DNA of 64,000 bases from Channallabes apus (GCA_030522415.1 CM060109.1:3998655-4062654); one strand, 5' to 3'; counted from the stretch's first letter, positions 47,431 through 55,929 are shown. Notes: generated by a model not told the origin, from the letters alone. Translations and numbers: made by a program.

Positions 47431-48805
47431 CAAACCTCATTATTTCATCAATTAATGATTGGATCTAGTTCTTTCTGCCATATACCACCATTTCCATACA
47501 GTTTAAAATAGAACCCTGAACCATTCTTTTGCTGGATGGCCCTAGACTGGGACGTAACACCATATTTAAGTGACCACTTTGATTTTCAAGCACAAGAAAG
47601 ACAACAGCTTTATTATGCAAAGGTGTTCCTTCAGTTAAAAACAACTAGTTTGAGATTTATATCTGCTTATCTTTTTTGAACTACGCTAGAATGCCTCATC
47701 CCACCCCTGCTGTGAAATTTTTTTTAAATGTAACTCGGTAACTTTTACTCTGAGTAAATTTTTTAATCAGCTACTTTTTACTTTTACTTGAGTAGATTTT
47801 TATAATGGTAACTTTACTTGTACTTAAGTAAAATTTCACTGAAGTAACAGTTCTTGTACTTGAGTACAAAATTTTATTACTCTTTCCACCTCTGCTGACC
47901 CTGCACTCTGACCCCAGCTTTCTATAACAATAACAATTTCTAAGCTTTATTCAGAATTGCCTTGTAAATACTTCACAAATAAATAAAACATTAAGTGCTA
48001 CTAATTCATAAGAGACTCCAGTCATGTGAGGTGAGCAAGAAGTGGCAGTGTATATATATATTTCCCCCCTTTATATATATATAATAAAGGAAAAAAGATC
48101 TTGCACATAGCTTTGCCTCTTCCTGAGGAACTGAAAGAAACTAAATAAAATCAGTGCCTTATGAAATCATGAAATCTATAAATTATGGAATCAACAGTGT
48201 TTCTCTCAGAAAGGCTTGCACTTATATCATTTATTCTAAATCTATGAATGAAGAAAAGTTCATAGTCGTTACCTCTGGCCTAATGAAACAGTGTATTGTG
48301 CTTTTAAATGCACTAGATAGTGTGTAGGGTGCAGCATTAGTGATGTCTTACACAGGTAGTCTTCATGGTCAGAATCTTCCTCTTTAATGCAGATATCTTC
48401 AGGTGTGTCGTTGAGGTCGTGCTCATTTTTGTGGATGTCCAGCTCCAGTGTCTCCTCTTTCTTCACACAGACTTCTGACACTTCAGGCGTCTCTCCATCT
48501 GGAGTCTCAGTTTTCGTGCTCTCACAAACCTAAAGACCAAACAATAACACTGACTCAGAAAAGTTTTGATTTCCTTTTACACCGCTCGTTATGTATAAAG
48601 AGATTTTGTGTGATTAACAGGACAACATGTAGACCAGCAGGGAAGCAGAGCAATAAAATACAAGCAGTGGTTCAACTTTAACCTGTTATTGTAATTATTG
48701 CTTATTTGTAAAATAACTCATCATTAATCATCGTACCTGTAAGAAAGGAGGATAAGGAGCTTGAGGCCGGCCGAAGGGGCGCTGTGTGTCTCCTTCTGTA
48801 CTCAT
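27680..48805 (-). CDS. prdm9: PRDM9-type histone methyltransferase with 21 zinc fingers (6 exons, whole gene)
   Basis: PRDM9 proteins bind DNA through a zinc-finger array and trimethylate histone H3 (K4 and K36), marking meiotic recombination sites in many vertebrates. The coding exons, in order, are 48805-48737, 48529-48352, 41345-41074, 31057-30990, 30493-30303 and 29451-27680. Every intron is GT-AG and all phases match, giving 2550 bp and 849 residues with no internal stop. Domains in order: acidic N-terminus (about 1-82), zinc knuckle (CEVC motif), PR/SET, then 21 C2H2 fingers (about 260-848). Catalytic tyrosines corresponding to human Y276 (GYSW), Y341 (ILYR) and Y357 (VWYE) are present. 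KRAB and SSXRD are not seen; the ATG lies 10 bp inside an apparent exon with an upstream acceptor, so earlier 5' exons are possible. The family call is firm. Alpha or beta teleost subtype is not resolved. Confidence 0.9.
30046..30247 (+). repeat. Tc1-like family D relic, 5' fragment
   Basis: About 200 bp matching 31252-31498, ending at GTGATGACTAGACAAC. Encodes the [24 protein letters not shown] start of a Tc1-like transposase. Truncated at that point. Confidence 0.75.
30303..30493 (-). CDS. prdm9: PRDM9 coding exon 5 (C-terminal PR/SET)
   Basis: The exon begins after CTTATAG and ends at GTAAAG, 191 bp. It encodes [17 protein letters not shown], then [19 protein letters not shown]. The two tyrosines correspond to human PRDM9 Y341 and Y357, spaced 16 residues apart as in human. 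The NCAR and ELLVWY motifs are diagnostic for the PR/SET family. Mammalian PRDM9 has a single zinc finger and a long linker after this point; here the donor phase fits the finger exon directly, so that linker seems absent, unless an unrecognised exon lies in the 0.85 kb intron. Confidence 0.93.
30721..30916 (+). repeat. tRNA-derived SINE, copy 2
   Basis: Box A (TAGCTCAGTGG) and box B (GGTTCAAAACCC) are present; the tail (AAGTCGCTCTGGAT, CTAAATGTAAA) matches SINE copy 1 and the LINE 3' end at 61976. It lies in the intron between PRDM9 exons 4 and 5, opposite in strand. Confidence 0.85.
30990..31057 (-). CDS. prdm9: PRDM9 coding exon 4 (central PR/SET)
   Basis: This short exon of 68 bp lies between a TTTCTACAG acceptor and a GTGAGG donor. 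It encodes [13 protein letters not shown] through ANWMR, matching the central SET segment of PRDM9. Its first and last phases (0 and 2) fit exons 3 and 5. The exon sits about 10 kb from exon 3 and 0.5 kb from exon 5; a SINE occupies the intron towards exon 5. Confidence 0.92.
31252..31860 (+). pseudogene. Tc1-like transposase relic (family D)
   Basis: The sequence encodes [20 protein letters not shown], then a deleted middle, then CGCFF/HPPT followed by [11 protein letters not shown] (the region before the second catalytic Asp) and a decayed DNA copy of the C-terminal part up to about 31860. Several stops. The 5' part is duplicated at 30046. Confidence 0.65.
31861..32489. other. No gene recognised
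   Basis: PRDM9 intron sequence. 32130-32200 resembles the 3' UTR of the LINE at 37440 (GTGACCATACC, AACTGCCATCTCTCC). Frames here carry no domain. Confidence 0.4.
32490..33463 (+). repeat. Second copy of the retrovirus-like LTR, interrupted
   Basis: 32490-32685 (TGTTAGAATTATTTTATATA...) and 33150-33463 match the LTR at 2588-3135 in opposite orientation. The two parts are separated by about 0.46 kb containing an AT-rich repeat and a tRNA-Glu-like sequence. The later part has expanded TG arrays (33276-33307, 33365-33398). TATA box and AATAAA signal are retained. No internal retroviral sequence, so this is a solo LTR. Confidence 0.82.
33008..33078 (-). other. tRNA-Glu(CTC)-like sequence, degenerate
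   Basis: The minus strand begins TCCCTCGTGGTCTAGTGGTT and has a CTC anticodon and a TTCAATT T-loop. Mismatches fall in the acceptor stem (two), anticodon stem (one) and T-stem (one), so a pseudogene or tRNA-derived repeat is more likely than a working tRNA. Confidence 0.6.
33511..33579 (-). other. tRNA-Glu(TTC)-like sequence, degenerate
   Basis: The minus strand has GGTGGTCTAGTGGTTAGGATT, a TTC triplet at the anticodon position and GGGTTCGATTCC as box B. The acceptor arms do not pair. It stands beside the end of the LTR copy. Confidence 0.55.
34350..35401 (+). pseudogene. L2-type LINE endonuclease
   Basis: The frame at 34398 encodes [15 protein letters not shown] (catalytic Glu) and [10 protein letters not shown]. 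After a frameshift, 34757 onward encodes [16 protein letters not shown] (catalytic Asp/Asn) and ISDHYLVS (catalytic His), then the basic linker. The fold is complete but split by a frameshift near 34625-34750. Confidence 0.88.
35502..37184 (+). pseudogene. L2-type LINE reverse transcriptase, one nonsense codon
   Basis: One frame runs through: [18 protein letters not shown], motif [15 protein letters not shown], motif [14 protein letters not shown] and the motif C region [12 protein letters not shown], where the usual YADD has become YAND. The C-terminus is [17 protein letters not shown]. The frame is broken only by TGA at 35940-35942 (likely a CGA to TGA CpG change). The altered YAND would also remove a catalytic aspartate. 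Confidence 0.9.
38161..39325 (+). repeat. Second L2 3' UTR copy, interrupted by a solo LTR
   Basis: 38161-38607 and 39195-39325 match 37575-38160 (GTTTCTTCC, CATCTCAGGGAGTTTTTCCT, CCCTCGGCTTGCTCA). It lies directly after the first LINE tail, so the two 3' ends are in tandem. A third, short match is at 39455-39545. Confidence 0.8.
38608..39194 (+). mobile_element. Solo LTR with 4-bp target duplication
   Basis: The insert starts TGTAAGCAAA and ends CTCCCACA (TG...CA), 587 bp, flanked by CCGT on both sides (38604-38607 and 39195-39198). A GCAATAAAAGCC poly(A) signal followed by a CTTACTTCATCC-type R/U5 segment supports an LTR. It is unrelated to the LTR at 2588. Confidence 0.78.
39326..41073. 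other. PRDM9 intron 3, no gene recognised
   Basis: Apart from the L2 3' UTR fragment at 39455-39545, this is AT-rich sequence with no domain, RNA gene or clear terminal repeats. Confidence 0.4.
41074..41345 (-). CDS. prdm9: PRDM9 coding exon 3 (zinc knuckle and N-terminal PR/SET)
   Basis: The exon is bounded by a CTCCCAG acceptor and a GTGAGT donor and holds 272 bp. It starts with the pre-SET zinc knuckle: Cys pairs CEVC and a later Cys-His (KCEVHGPP). It then runs through the LPPGLEI, GLGVFN and HFGPYQGEL motifs typical of the PRDM9 SET fold. It ends in GYSWV, where the Tyr matches human PRDM9 Y276. Phases fit both neighbours exactly. The upstream intron is almost 7 kb, mostly filled by a hAT-like transposon. 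Confidence 0.93.
42005..42990. repeat. Direct repeats inside H2
   Basis: 42005-42246 and 42748-42985 are near-identical (about 240 bp; GAGTTAGAAAACATTGGTTT). Between them, 42355-42450 and 42500-42590 form a second, weaker pair (TATGCAATATAATYACRGGC). Such local duplication resembles replication slippage within the element. Confidence 0.8.
43082..43570 (-). CDS. BEN-domain-like protein fragment
   Basis: The minus-strand frame has 145 residues from its first start-like codon and extends upstream to about 43570 with a coiled-coil-like [17 protein letters not shown]. The C-terminal 90 residues ([36 protein letters not shown]) resemble a BEN domain, found in DNA-binding and chromatin proteins and in some viruses and transposons. 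It lies inside H2. No initiator ATG, promoter or splice context is certain, and the 5' part may be missing. The domain call is by eye and tentative. Confidence 0.45.
   Translation of the reverse strand, partial: LAAVEKLTEVLSTRLNCVHTPTPDCVTPTSCTAHGDAESREIISPATVSITSCHPELQFTLPTTELLESLMIQSRGRPDRLGCLLFRTVVPQAVYDEWATTTNWDGSRGKRGLPVNLRNYLMVTVAQQFPFLSSSDSKRVKDRVNEFLRSPRVTVGQRRLHY
43620..45305. repeat. Unclassified repeat R, copy 4 (1.7 kb)
   Basis: This is the counterpart of 23855-25440, in the same orientation, and lies inside H2. It includes GTCTATAGTTATATAGCGCC close to its right end. No coding content. Confidence 0.8.
45456..47065 (+). mobile_element. Tc1-like element, family A copy 3
   Basis: Complete 1610-bp copy with CAGTGGTGTGAAAAACTATT ends and TA duplications (45454-45455, 47066-47067). 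H1 at 21700 shows the empty site (GCGACCATACATAAACC versus GCGACCATA-TA-insert-TATAAACC), which proves it inserted into H2 afterwards. Confidence 0.95.
45835..46847 (+). pseudogene. Tc1-like transposase (family A), N-terminal 10-bp deletion
   Basis: An ATG at 45835 begins as in copy 2 but a 10-bp deletion near 45863 shifts the frame to an early stop. From 45918 on, 309 codons are open and contain the rest of the DNA-binding domain and the complete DD34E triad (WTDE, QQDND, DLNPIE). The lesion differs from the nonsense codon in copy 2, so the two died independently. Translation from the internal start would lack the first helix-turn-helix. Confidence 0.92.
47382..47427. repeat. TG dinucleotide microsatellite
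   Basis: About 22 TG units within the right arm of H2; H1 lacks them at the corresponding place. Confidence 0.95.
48352..48529 (-). CDS. prdm9: PRDM9 coding exon 2 (acidic linker)
   Basis: This exon follows a pyrimidine-rich acceptor (GGTCTTTAG) and ends at a GTAAGA donor. It encodes 59 codons plus one base and is rich in Glu, Asp and Lys. The last residues (DHEDYL plus split Tyr) lead into the conserved DYLYCEVC motif completed by exon 3, as in other PRDM9 proteins. In mammals an SSXRD repression domain precedes this point; nothing like it is seen here. Similar acidic leader exons are common in fish zinc-finger genes. Confidence 0.8.
48737..48805 (-). CDS. prdm9: PRDM9 coding exon 1 (start codon)
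   Basis: The ATG at 48805 opens 23 codons ending TTA CAG, followed by a GTACGA donor. The frame continues directly into exon 2 in phase 0. An acceptor-like TTTTTTAG lies just upstream, leaving only 10 nt of exon before the ATG, so a further 5' exon probably exists outside the recognisable part. Those 10 nt are open in the coding frame, so a longer N-terminus cannot be excluded. The start is chosen because it is the only in-frame ATG in this exon. No known domain is visible here. Confidence 0.7.
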
Positions 48806-49561
48806 TATAATAGATCTAAAAAAGATTTATAATAAGAGTCATTAATAAGGATAATAATAATAATGGCTTCAGCATTTGCATGAAATAAAAATATTTTCCA
48901 ATTTCTCAGAGCTAACTAAAATTGTCCGATCTGTTTCCATTATTTCCTATGGGAAAATTTTATTTGGTTTACGAGTGTTTTGGAATACGAGCCCGCTTCC
49001 GGAACGAATTATGCTCGTAATCCGAGGTTCCACTGTACATACACACTGGATACAATGTAAATTCACCATAAGAATCAGTTAAGAAGCCTGTGCTCTTTCC
49101 ATGAACAGTTACTTAGAACTGACATCAAAATCTAATTAAAAGTCTTCAAAACAAGTTTGGCACCAAGAACTGCTTTAAAATGGGCCGTGTACAACCAAGC
49201 ACTTTTAAAACATACCAAATTAGCCAATGGTAGGAGAAAAATATATAATAAAAATTAACTCCTTCACGACATAGTTTACCCAAAAATGAAACTTCTTATA
49301 ATTGTCATAAAATGTCTCTTAACCAAATTTAATTAAAATCTCATACTTGAATAGCTTAAGGATAAGTAAACAACGTACAAATTTTTTATAAAATTCTTTG
49401 GTAAACTGTTTAACCCTAGATAAAACACATCTTAACCAAGATAAAACAAACCAGGTTTAGTTAACAGTAGTTAACTTTGAAGATGTAGGACTGTATAGAC
49501 CCTTTAATACAAAGAAATTTACCATTAACAGAAAGTTGTAGCTTGGTCAAAGAAAACAAAC
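48806..49561. other. No gene recognised upstream of PRDM9
   Basis: AT-rich sequence between the PRDM9 start exon and the next gene. No KRAB-like exon is seen on the minus strand here. No convincing promoter was recognised. Confidence 0.4.
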
Positions 49562-52398
49562 TTACTCCTGCAGCTTTGAAGAGAGGTTCTGCACCCTTCG
49601 GCTCATCTGCTTACTCTCTATGTCCATGATTATTTTTTGAAAAGCCTCAAATGTATATTTGAGTCCTTCAGGATATTTTAAGTTCAGTGCATAACTGAGT
49701 CCAAACATCATGGCACAGGCACATGCAACAGAGGGCAACTCATTTAGTACTTCCACACCGTCAATGACAATGGAAATGTCCAGTGCACGACTAAGAGCAT
49801 CACTTTCACGGATCACAAAACATGCCATGGTGGTCTTTTCAAATTCTCTCTCCGCTTCCTCCCTTTGGCCAGCCTAAAAACATACAAGAACAGAGAGCAA
49901 TTAACGAACTTTGTAAGAGGAAAAAAACCCTCTGAAAATTTATTACAAAATTTAGTTAGTCGTCCTATTCTGAAGGTCAATGTAGAGCCCAAACATCTGT
50001 GCCAACTTCCATTAAAATATTTTCATTTGTGTTCAGCATAATTTGTACGGTTTATTACAAAAGTAGTGTAAGCGCTGACAATTTTCATTTTTGGGTGAAG
50101 ACATACTTTTACACTTTTTGCCTTTGAAACTGCTTTTAAACACTTGCACAATTAAACGCTCCCATGTGTTGACCATTGTTGTCAATCACAGACATTTTTG
50201 TTGAGTGCAGTTCAAAATGCATGTTTGGGTGAACCAACCCCCTCTAACGGAGAAGTTCACATTCAAAATTCTGTCATTTACACGCCATCTTGTCATTTCA
50301 AACCTGTATGAATTATTGTCCTTTTGAACAATGTTGGTAACAGAACAGCACAGCAACACTTCCACTATTATTGTATGGACACAAAACCAATGCAAGTGAA
50401 TAGGGGGCTCTAAACATTTTTCTAAATATATTCTTGTGTGTTCTGTGGAAGAAAGTCGCACAGGCTGATGTGTAAATAATAAGTACTTGAACTACTTTAA
50501 AGCAATATGTCACTACTGAATCAAAAATTCCCCATATTTTACTCACCCTCAAGGCTTGAGAAGAGCTTTTTTAGACCACTGAGCATTGTAGAGCAGTTCT
50601 TTGCTCGGTGGATGTGCTATTGGAAGCTTTAAAAAGTCAACAATTCACTTCCATTCTACTGCTTGGAAGTAAAACATTAAGTAAGATTATAACATTGCCT
50701 GTATTGTTCTTCAAGAATATAACTAAATTCAGTCAGGATGACTTGAGGGCATGTAAAACATGGGGAAATTCGATTTTGTAGTGAAATATACCAAACATGG
50801 TTGGAGAAAATTTCAGTAGTTTGCTTTGCCTACATTACCTGGTATTCTTTGATCAGACAGCTTGCATCTTCACCAAGATACATGATCAGGCACTTCAGCA
50901 GGCACTCTCTTCTGATGTCTATGTCCAGACTCTACAAAATGTTCAAGATGAATTGCTTTTATTGGACCAAAAAACTACCAACTGCAACAAGCAATTTTGT
51001 TTGCATCCAACCAATACCTGATCCGTAACTTGAATAGTGTCCTTAGTTTTTTCACGGAGGACTCCACCTTTGCTCCTAATAACCGGGACAAGCTGAGAGC
51101 TCTGTCTGTCCAAAGAAGCCGTAAATCTCGGTAGTAAAGGTAAAGTCGTGATGCGCAAAAATTCCGCATTAATCTGTCAGGAACAGAAAAAGAAAATAGA
51201 CTTCTGAAAAAAATTATTTCACTTTGAGAACTAGTTGTAAAAATACATATACACACAAAGCATTAAACAACAAGTATAATTCAGGCATCCAAGACATTTT
51301 CAAAAACACTCCCATGGTAAAAAATCTGTTATATTCAGGATTAGTCACTTACATTTTAACATTCTGCAATAAAAGAAATGCTTTTACCTCCTCTTGTTGA
51401 AACAGAGCTGGCCATCTTTCTTTCAGTTCTTGAACACTAGGTTGGTTTTCCACAATCTCTTTTCTGCGTTTGGCAAACGTCTTCGACATTTTTTCTCTGA
51501 TTGTTAATGCATTGTTTCTTTTCTTCACTTCCTTTAAAAGTGCCAGGCGCTCAACTTCAAGGTTTGCTGATGTCTCTCCAGCAGGAAGGGATGGGATATG
51601 ACTGACCTCACGTCGTTTAACATTTTCTGCTGGAAAAACCTGGTCTGAAGCTTTGGTTTTCAGAGAATTTACCAAATACTCAGGGCATCCAAGACCTTTC
51701 AAATGTGCGCGTAGGTTTCCCATCTTCATTTTGAATCTCTGTGTCCACCCATAGCACCCATTGAAGGATCCTTTTTTTGCTAAGCAAGGGTGTTTCTTGA
51801 TAAGTGCCTCTGAAACTTCACAAAAGTTTGCACTGCTGGGATAAGATTTACACTTGTATATCTCATCACAAACCTTCTGCAGAATATCAGACTTCGTGTT
51901 TGGAGTGACAGACAGCCTTGTACCGTTAGCCTTAAAAAGAGCATTTCCTCTCTCTAATTGGAGTTCAGTGGCATAAGAAAAGCATGGAATATTAAATTCT
52001 TTTGGCCACTGTTGATTTCTTGTAGAAACTGTTTCCGAGTAAGGGAGTGAAAGGATGATTGTATTATCAGTGTCTCCAGAGCCAACAGAGGACAGAGCAT
52101 CATCATTAGACTGGGTCCCATCATTTGTTTGAGCAGTGAATGAGTCTTCATCTGACAATGGGATAATCTTTAGAGTGCCAAGACTCTGAAGTTCTCCAGT
52201 GTTTGTCAAATTTACAAATACATCCCCAAAATCTTTGTCCTGATACTGTAGTCTGAATCTACCATTTAATCCAAAAGCTTCCCTCACTTTTTCAATGAGC
52301 TCATCCACTGATTCGGGAATTCCATCTGGCAGAAGCAACTTTCTTGAATCATCTTGACTCACAATCACCAAAAGCTTGGCAGATCTTCTTTCTGACAT
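49562..52398 (-). CDS. Intact 523-aa protein of a multicopy fish family (PB1/ubiquitin-like N-terminus)
   Basis: Four exons, 52398-51388, 51173-51018, 50931-50839 and 49873-49562, join in phase 0 through GT-AG introns into 524 codons ending in a stop. The first 80 residues (KLLVIVSQDD, VDELIEKVREAFGLNG, FRLQYQDKDFGDVFVNL) look like a PB1 or ubiquitin-like fold. The middle is basic. The last exons (FLRITTLPLLPRF, IRRECLLKCLIMYLGED) resemble multicopy fish proteins often annotated as SAMD3-like. A decayed transposase-like gene lies just upstream on the same strand, so this may be transposon-borne. Function unknown; the exon structure is well supported. Confidence 0.7.
50080..50790. repeat. Diverged fish TIR-element remnants in introns
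   Basis: Segments such as TTCATTTTTGGGTGAAG, AATTCTGTCATTTACACGCC, AACCTGTATGAATTATTGTC and ACTCACCCTCAAGG resemble the very common CACTA-type non-autonomous repeats of cyprinid and other fish genomes. Boundaries are unclear. Confidence 0.4.
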
Positions 52399-52618
52399 GA
52401 CAACAGATTCTGGAAAAAGGAAAATAAGATTAGAGACAGAACAAATAATAGATAATTGCTAGACATTTACATATTCACTACATCTTGTGCACTTTTCTTA
52501 GAATTTACAAACAATTCTAACCTCAAACATGAATATATCTCTTCAAAGACACCATGCGTTTCACCCCAATAGTACTGAACTAGTGGATATGGGTCTGTAA
52601 GGTCATTGCGCTCTAAGG

Positions 52619-54125
52619 TTACATTTTCTTGTCAGAAGACTGGACCAAGACATAGGCTCTATAATGTTCAGTATACCATGCATTAAGTCTTTTGGCAACG
52701 AACAGTGGTTTGTTTTGCAACACAATGATTTGCACAATTTCGCCAAACTCTGGAAGTCCTGAACATTCTCCATGAGCAATGACCATACGTTCTCTGTAGG
52801 TGAAGCCTTTAAATGTTACTTCCTTAGCCAAGCACACGTCATCTATGTTTGGGTGTTTCTGTTGTACAGTCCGTGATATGTCTTTATTCACAACATCAAT
52901 GGGAAGATTAGAAACATGTGATACTTCCAATCTTGGTGCAAGAGAGCTGCACTGATACAGATGATATGCCATATGAAACTGATGTCTTTGTGATAACAAT
53001 AGGAGCACATTCTTGAAGCAGTTGGTGTGACGCACAACTCTTTTAAAGAAGCTATGCTTGGCCTCGAATCGCATTGTCCATAGAGCAACCAGAGGACCAA
53101 ATTTCTCAATTAGCTCAGGATAATGCTCCAAGTAGTGGTGTTTGGGCAAAAGTTTTGTCTCAGGAAAAAACCTCTTGGAATTTTCCGATATCTTGAAGGC
53201 CAGATATACTATAGAAGCTTTGGTGTGTGAAGGAGCGACAAAAAGATCTACAATAGCTTTCAAATCATTTAGAAGTTGCCATGCAGATTCACTGGCAGGC
53301 ACTCTGTCTCCACTCAAAAAAGGAAAAAACCTCATGCACTCCATGCACAACATCAGCTGGGAATCCTGTGCAAACATTGAAGAGTGATATTTTTTTGGAA
53401 AACACACAACCCCTTTTCATGCCAGAATGGGTGAGGCAAGTCATTGTCTTTCATAAACTGAAGATGAGCAGAATGTAGTTCTTCAGTTCTGATGCAGAAT
53501 ATGTCAGATCCAACTTCTTCAGTCTGGTATTCTCCATTCTTTGCTGTACAAAATCTAGACATATTTTCCAGAGAAATTTTCCACAAATCTGCTGCTCTGA
53601 GCACAGAAATTGTCAGCAACAATGCATTAAACTGTGCCCTTCACAGTCTATCCCAGTTTTTCAATGAAGAGTCCATGTCCCTCCAACGTGACAAGGTCAT
53701 CAATCAATAGTTCCAGCACTTTGTCATACCCAAAATATTTAACATCACTGCTTTTCATTAAAGTAGCAAAATTTATAGCAGACAGGGATGACTGACATCC
53801 TTCATGTAAACTGCCCAATTTTCAATACACTCCAAAAACTGTGTGTTTTTTTCTTGGAACAGGCGTTGTTCATCACCAAACTGTTCTTGGATGTTTTTGT
53901 ACCGTTTTTTATTCATGGCTGTGATCTTAAACAAAACTGTGAGTGAATCAACTGACTCGACTGAGAAGCGACATGTCGGCATGACACAGGACTGATGGTA
54001 GCGCTCACCTCCATACATTCCAAGATCATCAGTCATCCTTCTCAGGAAAACCATCAGGGACAGACTGATATTCTGCACTAGGTACAGGGAGCGGGGTAAA
54101 GTCATGAATCCACTTTCTGAAGAAG
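52619..54125 (-). pseudogene. Transposon-type protein, several frameshifts
   Basis: Reading from 54125 (after a TTTCTTCTTCAG acceptor): an unknown domain with SVESVDSLTVLFKITAMNKK, then FATLMKSSDVKYFGYDKV, VKGTV..CIVADN and CRFCTA-like segments in changing frames, then 53407-52619 with KHHYLEHYPELIEKFGPL and LWTMRFEAKHSFFKRV. These motifs are characteristic of large fish transposon proteins, perhaps CACTA/EnSpm-like, but I am not sure of the superfamily. A homopolymer slip near 53390 and stops near 53650-53780 break it. Confidence 0.6.
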
Positions 54126-54331
54126 AAAAAAAAGTGCTACTGTGCCAAAGACTAAAACAGCAGACTTTGTAAAAATTCATATTTGTGTCATTCTCAAAAC
54201 TTTTGGCCCCTGCTGTATGTTTAACACGTTTTCCCCCACGCGCCAGTCCAGTGATTCGACCCAGACAAGAGAGACATACTTTATTGCCCATAGACATATA
54301 TACTGACTAGATGTCGCCTTGGGCCTCTAAT
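54126..54331 (-). other. Possible 5' exon of the broken transposon gene
   Basis: The minus strand from 54297 encodes MGNKVCLSCLGRITGLARGG with a Cys pair. It could be a start exon, but the reading continues through an apparent intron without a confident donor. Confidence 0.3.
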
Positions 54332-54559
54332 GCCTCTTTTCCACTGCATAGTACGGCACAGCACGGCTCAGTACAGCTCACTTTGGTTCGGCTCAGTTTG
54401 CACTTCCACTGCAGTTTAGTAATGCTTTAGAGTGGGCGGGATTATTCACGTGTCGTTATAGTTGCGGCACCCCCTACTGCCGTGACATCATCGTAAACGC
54501 GCCACAAACCAACAATGGAGCACATCGACAGAATGGTGTTCTTCATTCTCGGCATGTAT

Positions 54560-54795
54560 TCATTCATTCATTTTCTATACCGCTTAATCCTGTGTTCAGG
54601 GTCGCGGGGGACCTGGAGCCTATCCCAGGAGACTTCGGGCACTAGGCGGGGTACACCCTGGACAGGGTGCCAATTCATCGCAGGGCACACACACACACTA
54701 AGGGCAATTTTTAGGAACGCCAATTAGCCTAACCTGCATATCTTTGGACTGTGGGAGGAAACCGGAGTACCCGGAGGAAACCCACCATGTTTTTA
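54560..54795 (+). repeat. Common fish interspersed repeat, copy 1
   Basis: Sequence of the type CTATACCGCTTAATCCTG, GGTACACCCTGGACAGGGTG, TTTGGACTGTGGGAGGAAAC, a repeat found across ray-finned fish genomes. Matches 62655-62960. Non-coding. Confidence 0.75.
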
Positions 54796-54897
54796 ACAGC
54801 AAGACGAAGGAGTTTGTTTCAAAAGAGGCTGATGGCAGCCAAAGAAAATTTTTGGTTAATACAAAAAGGTGCGTCCGATCCTTTGCTGGCTGTTCTA

Positions 54898-55929
54898 TAA
54901 CCCCTGGCAAAAATTATGGAATCACCCCTCTCAGAAGATGTTCATTCAAATGTTTAATTGTGTAGAAAAAAAAACAAGAACATACATGCCACAAAACTAT
55001 TTTCACTCAACAAGAAAACCATCATTAACATCTAAAACAAGGTTTCAGTGGGCTAAAGAAAGACAATCTTGGACTGCGGATGACTGGATGAGGGTTAGAG
55101 TCAGTGATGAATCACGAATCTGCATTGCGCAGGGTGATGATGCTGGAACTTTTGTTTGGTGCCGTTCCAATTAAATTTATAAAGACAACTGCCTGAAGAA
55201 AACATGCAAATTTCCACAATCATTATTGATATGGGGTTGTATGTCAGGTAAAGGTATGGGAGACATGACAGTCGTTACATCTTCTATAAATGCACAAGTT
55301 TATGTTGAGATTTTGGACACTTTTCTTATTCCATTAATTGAAAGGATGTTTGGTGATGGTAGCATCATTTTTCAGGATGATAATGCATCGTGCCATAGGG
55401 CAAAATCTGTGAAAACATTCCTACAGGAAAGACATATAATGTCAATGGCATGGCCTGCAAATAGTCCAGACCTTAATCCAATTGAAAATCTGTGGTGGAA
55501 ATTAAAGAAAATGGTCCAGGACAAGCTCCAACCTGCAAAGCTGATCTGGCAACTGCAATAAGACAAAGCTGGAGACAGACTGATGAAGTATACTGTTCCA
55601 GGCCTCAGAGAAGTATAAATCCAGGCCTCAGAGAATTCAAGCTGTTATAAAAGCCAGAGGTGCTGCAACAAAGTACAAGTAGTGTTTTTATTTGGTGATT
55701 TTTATTTATTTTCTTCCATATTTTTTCCTCTGTTTGAGTTGTCAAAACAGTTGTCATTGACTATAGTTATCTTACTTTTTTTTTTAAGTGTTTTATACAG
55801 CCAGAAGTTTGGATTGTTGAGTGAAAATAGTTTTGTGGCATGTATGTGCTTGTTTTTTTTTTCTACACAATTAAACATTTGAATGAACATCTTCCGAGAG
55901 GGTGATTCCATCATTTTTGCCAGGGGTTG
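54898..55929 (+). mobile_element. Tc1-like element, family C, deleted
   Basis: The inverted termini (ACCCCTGGCAAAAATTATGG and its inverse) are flanked by TA. A deletion joins the left terminal repeat directly to the middle of the transposase, removing the DNA-binding half. Confidence 0.88.
55005..55561 (+). pseudogene. Tc1-like transposase (family C), C-terminal part
   Basis: The frame ending 55174 has WAKERQSWTADDW and VSDESRIC with the first catalytic Asp; a shift leads to 55226-55561 with WGCMSGKGMGDM, FQDDNASCHRAK (second Asp) and [12 protein letters not shown] (Glu). The triad residues persist but the helix-turn-helix domain is absent and the frame is broken near 55175-55220. Confidence 0.88.

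Larger units (their letters stand above)
41497..47894. mobile_element. hAT-like transposon H2 (6.4 kb) in PRDM9 intron 2
   Basis: The ends CAGAGGTGGAAAGTAACG and its inverse are the same as in H1, and an 8-bp duplication CTGACCCT flanks the element (41489-41496, 47895-47902). Inside are two pairs of direct repeats, a BEN-like reading frame on the minus strand, a copy of repeat R and a nested Tc1. No hAT transposase was recognised, so it would depend on enzyme supplied elsewhere. Confidence 0.85.

Noticed and set aside
48806..49561. KRAB exon of PRDM9 upstream of the start codon
   Set aside because: I looked for KRAB-like motifs on the minus strand here and up to 57 kb and saw none; absence is noted but not proven.
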